64,000 nucleotides of DNA from Rhizosaccharibacter radicis (GTDB taxonomy: Bacteria > Pseudomonadota > Alphaproteobacteria > Acetobacterales > Acetobacteraceae), in contig JAMZEJ010000004.1 of NCBI GenBank assembly GCA_024508355.1, positions 248,001-312,000 on the forward strand. The letters run 5' to 3'. The first letter of the stretch is position 1. The number at the start of each line of letters is the position of its first letter. This document shows, one piece after another, positions 55,791 through 64,000 of this stretch. The notes below the pieces were generated by a model. It had not been told where the DNA came from. It saw nothing but the letters and a program-made list of their open reading frames with translations, and did not search any database. Made by a program: the position numbers and the translations under genes.

Positions 55791-56993
55791 TCAAAGCGCG
55801 TTCTCGCGGAACACGACATGAGACCTCGAGGCCAGGGGCCGCGATGCGACCGTCTCGAAAGGCTCGACCGCCGTGCCGTCGCGCCCCTCGCGCTTGGCCC
55901 GGTAGAGGGCCCGGTCGGCGGCTTCCAGCAGTCTCGCCGCGCCGTCGCTCTCCCACGGCCCATCCAGTGCCGCGACGCCGATGCTGACGGTGACACCGCC
56001 GAGCGACGGTGAAGCGCCGCCGGCGCGGAGGGCGCGGTGGATCGCCTCGGCGACGGCGAGCGCGCTGGGCAGTCTTCCGCCCGGCAACAGCACGGCGAAC
56101 TCCTCGCCGCCCCACCGGGCGGCGATCGCCGGCGGATAAGGCAGCACGGACTTCAGCACCGAGGCGACCGCGCGAAGGCAGCGATCCCCGGCCGGATGGC
56201 CGTGCAGATCGTTGAAGCGCTTGAAATGGTCCACGTCGACCATCAGCAGCGCGGCTCCCCGCTCGGCCGATGCCCCGAGCACAAGATCGAAGCGGCGGCG
56301 GTTCGGCAGGTTGGTGAGACTGTCGCGCTCGGCATCCATCCGCAGGCGCACCTCGGAGCGCTCGCGGATCAGCGTCATGACGCCGAACCCATGCAGCACG
56401 AAGAACACCAGCGAGGCCAGGATGGTCAGCTTGAAGGAAACGGTCTGCAGGACGAGTGCCGGATCGACCGGCGGCAGGAACGGCGTCGCCAGTCCCCGTG
56501 CCAGCATGAAGATGCCGGCGGCGAGCGAGGCCTGGAACATCCAGCGCCTCGCCGACAAACGTTCCCGCCGGTCACGCCACAATTCGGCCGCCGCGAGCAG
56601 GAACATGACGCCCACCAGCAGCGACATCGCCACGATGCGGGCGGTCACGTCGCCCGCGAAGGCGGGCCACCGGCACAACAGCAGCCAAACGACGGGCGCC
56701 GCCGCCACCGCCGGCCAGAGCACGGGCCGTCCGAAGGCCCGCCGGTGGCCGCTCCAGAGCAGCCCGCTGCACAGCAGCATGCCGGCGTTGGACAGGTCGA
56801 CGGTGAACACGGGCGGCAACACCTGCCGCCCGAGCTGCAGCCCGAGCCCTGCCGTTTGGCCGCCGAACGCCGCCCCGAACAGCAGGGGCAGCCTGTCACC
56901 CGGCGCGTCGCGCCAGCTCAGCAGGCACGTCACGCAGGTGGTCATCGTCACCAGCAGCACGGCGACGATGAGCGTCAGGGAGTCGAGAATCAT
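55791..56993 (-). CDS. Membrane-bound diguanylate cyclase (GGDEF)
   Basis: A 400-residue protein: about six membrane helices (residues 5-205) form an N-terminal sensor of unknown ligand, then a GGDEF domain (about 215-380). MVDVDHFKRFNDLHGHPAGD binds GTP and magnesium, and GGEEF at 295-299 is the intact active site. The RxxD inhibitory I-site normally five residues before it is absent (YPPA there), so product feedback may be lacking. It makes the second messenger c-di-GMP. It is upstream of the LRR-kinase gene on the same strand, possibly one transcript. Confidence 0.9.
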   Translation of the reverse strand: MILDSLTLIVAVLLVTMTTCVTCLLSWRDAPGDRLPLLFGAAFGGQTAGLGLQLGRQVLPPVFTVDLSNAGMLLCSGLLWSGHRRAFGRPVLWPAVAAAPVVWLLLCRWPAFAGDVTARIVAMSLLVGVMFLLAAAELWRDRRERLSARRWMFQASLAAGIFMLARGLATPFLPPVDPALVLQTVSFKLTILASLVFFVLHGFGVMTLIRERSEVRLRMDAERDSLTNLPNRRRFDLVLGASAERGAALLMVDVDHFKRFNDLHGHPAGDRCLRAVASVLKSVLPYPPAIAARWGGEEFAVLLPGGRLPSALAVAEAIHRALRAGGASPSLGGVTVSIGVAALDGPWESDGAARLLEAADRALYRAKREGRDGTAVEPFETVASRPLASRSHVVFRENAL

Positions 56994-57050
56994 TTCTGCC
57001 CGATGCCTCGTCGACCACCACCGTCCCGCGGACCGCGAGCACCCCCGGCC

Positions 57051-60753
<3,703 letters not shown>

Positions 60754-60801
60754 CGCAGCCTCAAGCAGAGCCGACACTTCCGGGCTTACAACGCGGTGTC
60801 C

Positions 60802-61728
60802 TCATGCTCCTTCCGCCGCCTTGGCGCGGAGGCAGGTGGCGGACAAGCGCTTGTGGAAGAAGTCCATCGTCGCCGTAACCCGGGGAGGCCGGAAGCCCCC
60901 CGGAGGCGTGAGAAGGTTTAGCGCGCTGGCGGGGAGCTTCCAGCGCGGCAGCAGCTCCACCAACCGTCCATCCCGGAGATCCTGCCACACCATGAAGTCG
61001 GGCAGCACCGCCACGGCGAGCCCGGCATAGACCAGCGGCAGGGTCACCTCGGCGTTGTTGGACATGAAGCGCCCTTCCGGCGTCACCAGCACCTGCTCGC
61101 CCTCCGGGCCGATGAAATTCCACCGGGCAGCGAGGCGATACACGTACCGCGCGCAGTCGGCGGGATCGAGATCGCGGGGATGGGCGAGCTCCGGATGACG
61201 TGCCGCATAGTCGGGCGCTGCCACCAGCAGCAGCCTCACCGGGCAGACATGGCGAACGCGGAGCGAGCTGCTGTCCAGGGTCGCGATGCGCAGGGCGATG
61301 TCGAAGCCCTCCGCGACCAGATCGACATGGTGGTCGCTCAGCTCCAGCTCGACGCGCAGCTCCGGGTAGAGATGCAGCAGATCGGGCAGCAGCGGCGCCA
61401 CGTGCCGCTGCCCGAACGACATCGGCGCGGCGACGCGCACCGTGCCGCGCGGCGTGGCTGTTTCGGCGAGCGCGTCCGCCTCGATGGCTTCGGCTTCCGC
61501 CAGCAGACGGGACGCACGCTCGGCGGTGCCGCGCCCGAGCACGGTGAGCGACAAGCGGCGCGAGGTGCGATGGAACAATGCGCCCCCGACCCTCGCCTCG
61601 AGCCGCCCGATCGCCTTCGACACGGTGGCGGTGGACAAGCCGATTTCCGCCGCCGCCCCGCTGAACGAGCCGAGCTCGGCGACGCGGGCGAAGATGGACC
61701 AGGCTTCTAGATCCGGAAGGCGTGCCAA
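60802..61728 (-). CDS. LysR-family transcriptional regulator
   Basis: A 308-residue protein with an N-terminal winged helix-turn-helix (FARVAELGSFSGAAAEIGLSTA, about 13-35; VSKAIGRLEARVGGALFHRTSRR) and a periplasmic-binding-like effector domain (about 90-300, VRVAAPMSFGQRHVAPLLPDL). It is divergent from a yceI gene with 94 bases between, the classic position for a LysR protein that controls its neighbour. The effector is unknown. Its 3' end lies 48 bases from the recF start on the same strand. Confidence 0.92.
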   Translation of the reverse strand: MARLPDLEAWSIFARVAELGSFSGAAAEIGLSTATVSKAIGRLEARVGGALFHRTSRRLSLTVLGRGTAERASRLLAEAEAIEADALAETATPRGTVRVAAPMSFGQRHVAPLLPDLLHLYPELRVELELSDHHVDLVAEGFDIALRIATLDSSSLRVRHVCPVRLLLVAAPDYAARHPELAHPRDLDPADCARYVYRLAARWNFIGPEGEQVLVTPEGRFMSNNAEVTLPLVYAGLAVAVLPDFMVWQDLRDGRLVELLPRWKLPASALNLLTPPGGFRPPRVTATMDFFHKRLSATCLRAKAAEGA

Positions 61729-61822
61729 AGGTTCATACCGTCAACGATGCGTTTCACCCCGCTTCCTATCCGAACCGGGGCGAACACGGCAGTATCCCGG
61801 CCAGGTAATCTACGAGGTCTCC

Positions 61823-62437
61823 ATGTCGTTCCGCCGCTCTCTGGCCGCCGCCGTCTTCGGGCTCGCCGCCGCCTCCACCGGGGCCCTGGCCCAATCCGCG
61901 TCGCACGATCCGGCCACCGTGAAGGGCGGCAGCTACACGCTGGAGCCGACCCACACCCAGATCGGCTGGACCCTGTCGCACATGGGCTTCAGCTATTACT
62001 CGGGCGGTTTCTCGAACGCGTCCGGGTCACTGACGCTGGATCCGGCCAATCCGACGGCCGACAAGCTGAACGTCTCGGTCCCGATCGCGTCGGTCGCGAC
62101 CACGAGCACCAAGCTCGACGGCGAGCTGAAGAGCGCGCAGTGGTTCGACGCAGACAAGTTCCCGACCGCGACCTTCGCGTCGACCGGCGTGACGGCCGAA
62201 GGCAAGGACCGCGCGAAGGTCACGGGCACTCTCACCCTGCACGGCGTGACCCGCCCGGTGGTGTTGGACGTCCGTTTCGTCGGTGCGGGCGTCAATCCGC
62301 TCGACAAGAAGTACACAGTGGGCTTCGAGGCGGTCGGGACGATCCGCCGCAGCGATTTCGGCGTGAAGACCTATGTGCCCCTGATCGGCGACGAAGTGCG
62401 CCTGACCATCAACGGCGCGTTCGAGCAGCAGAGCTGA
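61823..62437 (+). CDS. YceI-family periplasmic lipid-binding protein
   Basis: A 204-residue protein from ATG 61823 (GAGG six bases upstream). The signal peptide (residues 1-23, cut after ALAQ) precedes a lipocalin-like YceI domain (PF04264): GGSYTLEPTHTQIGWTLSHMG, YSGGFSNASGSLTLDP, and KVTGTLTLHGVTRPVVLDV. YceI proteins bind isoprenoids in the periplasm and are often acid- or osmotically inducible. It is probably regulated by the divergent LysR protein. The frame extends upstream, but that part overlaps the LysR gene. Confidence 0.93.
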   Translation: MSFRRSLAAAVFGLAAASTGALAQSASHDPATVKGGSYTLEPTHTQIGWTLSHMGFSYYSGGFSNASGSLTLDPANPTADKLNVSVPIASVATTSTKLDGELKSAQWFDADKFPTATFASTGVTAEGKDRAKVTGTLTLHGVTRPVVLDVRFVGAGVNPLDKKYTVGFEAVGTIRRSDFGVKTYVPLIGDEVRLTINGAFEQQS

Positions 62438-62508
62438 GGCGGACGGCGGGGCCGCGAGGCTCCGCCGGACCTTGAGGGCCCGGTTACGATCTCAGGGACC
62501 GATCTGGC

Positions 62509-62862
62509 TCAGGGAGCGATCTGAGCCGCCACGACGTCCCAGAGGCCGTCCGGAATGTGGCTGCCGGTGGGAACCTGCTGCGCCCAGTTGTGGTTCTTGA
62601 TCGCCGCGTCGAGCCGGGGATTGTACTGGTAGGGAATCTCCCAGGCCCGGGAGAAGGCCTGCAGCTCGGGGTCCCCGGTAAGGTCGGGGAGCTTGGTGCC
62701 GCAGACATCGACCGCCCGGTAGTAGGCGACATGGAAGTCGCGCACCTGGGTGCCGAGACAGGCGGTATCGCCCGGCTGGGGCGGATGCCATTCGGCGCCG
62801 CACCCGGCAAGCAACAGCGCCATGAGGGCAACGACACCATACTTGTTGACAGCGTTCTGCAT
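62509..62862 (-). CDS. Small lipoprotein of unknown function
   Basis: A 117-residue protein with a lipoprotein signal peptide ending in lipobox LLAGC (Cys21). The mature part contains two further cysteines (TACLGTQ and VDVCGTK) that may form a disulfide, and is moderately acidic with several aromatic residues. I recognise no family. It lies downstream of dnaN on the same strand, after a hairpin, and is convergent with yceI (71 bases apart). Confidence 0.65.
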   Translation of the reverse strand: MQNAVNKYGVVALMALLLAGCGAEWHPPQPGDTACLGTQVRDFHVAYYRAVDVCGTKLPDLTGDPELQAFSRAWEIPYQYNPRLDAAIKNHNWAQQVPTGSHIPDGLWDVVAAQIAP

Positions 62863-62889
62863 GCAAACGCTCCGTCCGCGAACCGGCGT

Positions 62890-62917
62890 GGAACGTTTCC
62901 AAACGCGAAACGGTTCC
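62890..62917 (-). terminator. Hairpin between dnaN and the lipoprotein gene
   Basis: GGAACGTTTC (62890-62899) and GAAACGGTTCC (62907-62917) form a ten-base-pair stem with one bulged base and a 7-base loop, starting 7 bases after the dnaN stop. No T-run follows, so it may attenuate or stabilise rather than fully terminate; an operator is the alternative. Confidence 0.5.
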
Positions 62918-62924
62918 TCCGAAG

Positions 62925-64000
62925 CTACACCCGCATCGGCATCAGCACGTAAAGGGCCGACGGGCTGTCGATGTCGCGCACCACGGTCGGCGCTGCGCTG
63001 TCGGAGAAGGCGAACTCGACGTCCTTCTCGATCTGGTCGGTGATGTCGTTCAGGTAGCGGGCCTGGAAGCCGATCTCCATGGGCGCCGCCTCGTAGGACA
63101 CCCGTCCGTCATCGAGTTCCTCCTTCGCGGTGCCCTGGTCCGGGCTCGCGGCCGACAGCGTCAGCAGATGCTTGTCGAGCGACAGCTTCACCGGACGCGA
63201 TCGCTCCTGGCTGATAGCGGCGACACGGGCCACGGCATCGGAAAAATCCTTCTTGCCGACCCGGAGGATGCGATCGTTGTCGCGTGGGATGACCCGCTCG
63301 TACTCCGGGAAGGTCCCGTCGATCAGCTTGGAGGTCAGCGTCACGGTGCCGGCCGTGAACTGGATTCGGGTGTCGGAAAGGCCGATCTCGACCTCCTCGC
63401 CTGCCTCGTCCAGCAGCTTGCGCAGCTCGGCCACCGTCTTGCGCGGCACGATGACGCCCGGCATCCCGGACGCGCCGGCCGGCAGCTCGGTTTCAACACG
63501 CGCCAGCCGGTGCCCGTCCGTCGCCACGGCACGCAGCATCTCGCCGCCTGCGGACTTCGCGGTGTGGAGGAAGATCCCGTTCAGGTAGTAGCGGGTTTCC
63601 TCAGTGCTGATGGCGAAGCGGGTGCGATCGATCAGCCCCCGCAACACGGCCGCAGGCACCCGAAAGCGATGCGGCAGCTCGCCCGCGGTCATGGACGGGA
63701 AGTCGTCCGACGAGAGCACGTTGAGGCTGGTGGCGTAGCGTCCAGCCCGCAGCGCCAGCGGCGCATCGCCGCCGGTCTGGTCGAGCTCGACCTCCGCCCC
63801 GTCCGGAAGCTTGCGCACGATCTCGTAGAGCACGGCGGCGGGTGCCGTGGTCGTGCCGTCCTGGAGGCCGGCGGCCCCCGCGACCTCCTCCACGACGGCG
63901 ATCTCCATGTCGGTGGCGGTCAGCGTCAGCCGCCCCTTGGCGACGCTGATCAGCACGTTGGCCAGGATCGGGATGGTGTTTCGCTTTTCGGCGACGCTTT
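62925..64000 (-). CDS. dnaN: DNA polymerase III beta sliding clamp, 5' end beyond window
   Basis: 357 residues are visible; roughly 20 N-terminal residues lie outside. VAEKRNTIPILANVLI (domain I), DFPSMTAGELPHRFRVP (domain II start), LRAVATDGHRLARVE, and the terminal ALYVLMPMRV are conserved clamp sequences. The ring tethers polymerase III and repair polymerases to DNA. In relatives dnaN follows dnaA, so dnaA and oriC probably lie to the right of this window. The downstream neighbour is a lipoprotein gene rather than recF. Confidence 0.97.
   Translation of the reverse strand, partial: SVAEKRNTIPILANVLISVAKGRLTLTATDMEIAVVEEVAGAAGLQDGTTTAPAAVLYEIVRKLPDGAEVELDQTGGDAPLALRAGRYATSLNVLSSDDFPSMTAGELPHRFRVPAAVLRGLIDRTRFAISTEETRYYLNGIFLHTAKSAGGEMLRAVATDGHRLARVETELPAGASGMPGVIVPRKTVAELRKLLDEAGEEVEIGLSDTRIQFTAGTVTLTSKLIDGTFPEYERVIPRDNDRILRVGKKDFSDAVARVAAISQERSRPVKLSLDKHLLTLSAASPDQGTAKEELDDGRVSYEAAPMEIGFQARYLNDITDQIEKDVEFAFSDSAAPTVVRDIDSPSALYVLMPMRV

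Overview
This is a GC-rich bacterial chromosome segment with almost no non-coding space and no phage, transposase or CRISPR genes. Gene content points to an alphaproteobacterium, most likely Rhodospirillales/Acetobacteraceae: an RpoH sigma factor with the RpoH box, a fused CysN-CysC, an NDUFS4-like complex I subunit, HisZ next to PurA and SerC, and several polysaccharide-type glycosyltransferases. The family assignment is inference; the genus cannot be read from the sequence. The right end lies near the replication origin region, because dnaN (running off the edge), recF and gyrB are there.

Layout. 1-2.1 kb: a truncated RgpF-type glycosyltransferase translationally coupled to fdhD. 2.5-5.7 kb: two secreted proteins, a di-haem cytochrome c peroxidase and a phospholipase C/acid-phosphatase-like enzyme. 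6.4-10.5 kb: UDP-GlcNAc synthesis (glmU-glmS) and divergent gph. 10.6-14.9 kb: an MFS-HlyD-NodT tripartite efflux operon. 15-18.4 kb: a DUF3108 protein, a beta-lactamase-like serine hydrolase and anmK (murein recycling). 18.6-20.4 kb: a class A acid phosphatase and a glycosyltransferase. 21-26.3 kb: a ytcA-mdtN-mdtO-mdtP efflux operon. 26.4-27.5 kb: an unusual phosphodiester-glycosidase-like protein with an N-terminal myristoylation-type motif and an IQ motif. 27.5-34.1 kb: two tandem aminotransferases, a GH13 glycosidase, gluQ, an HNH endonuclease and a MarC protein. 34.1-37 kb: tRNA-Glu, a small membrane protein, rluD and rpoH with a clear sigma70-type promoter. 37-43.3 kb: a membrane protein, a pseudokinase, purA, hisZ, serC and tRNA-Leu. 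43.4-51.7 kb: sulfate assimilation (cysH, cysD, cysNC, an orphan ABC binding protein) interrupted by tRNA-Asn, tRNA-Pro and tRNA-Arg, csaA, gpt, an NDUFS4-like gene and a glycosyltransferase. 51.7-57 kb: two tiny membrane proteins, a sedolisin protease, an LRR-protein kinase and a diguanylate cyclase. 57-64 kb: gyrB, recF, a LysR/YceI divergent pair, a lipoprotein and dnaN.

How it works together. Envelope functions dominate: UDP-GlcNAc supply, sugar polymer transferases, anhydromuramate recycling, two complete tripartite efflux systems and several secreted hydrolases. The cys genes supply APS/PAPS and reduce it to sulfite; no sulfite reductase is present here. The most unusual gene is the one at 26370-27530: its protein carries two eukaryote-directed signals in front of an enzyme domain, and a host-delivered effector is the simplest (unproven) explanation. 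Other items of interest are a degenerate kinase translationally coupled to a membrane protein, a bacterial LRR-kinase, a 30-residue membrane ORF coupled to cysNC, and genes inserted between dnaN and recF.
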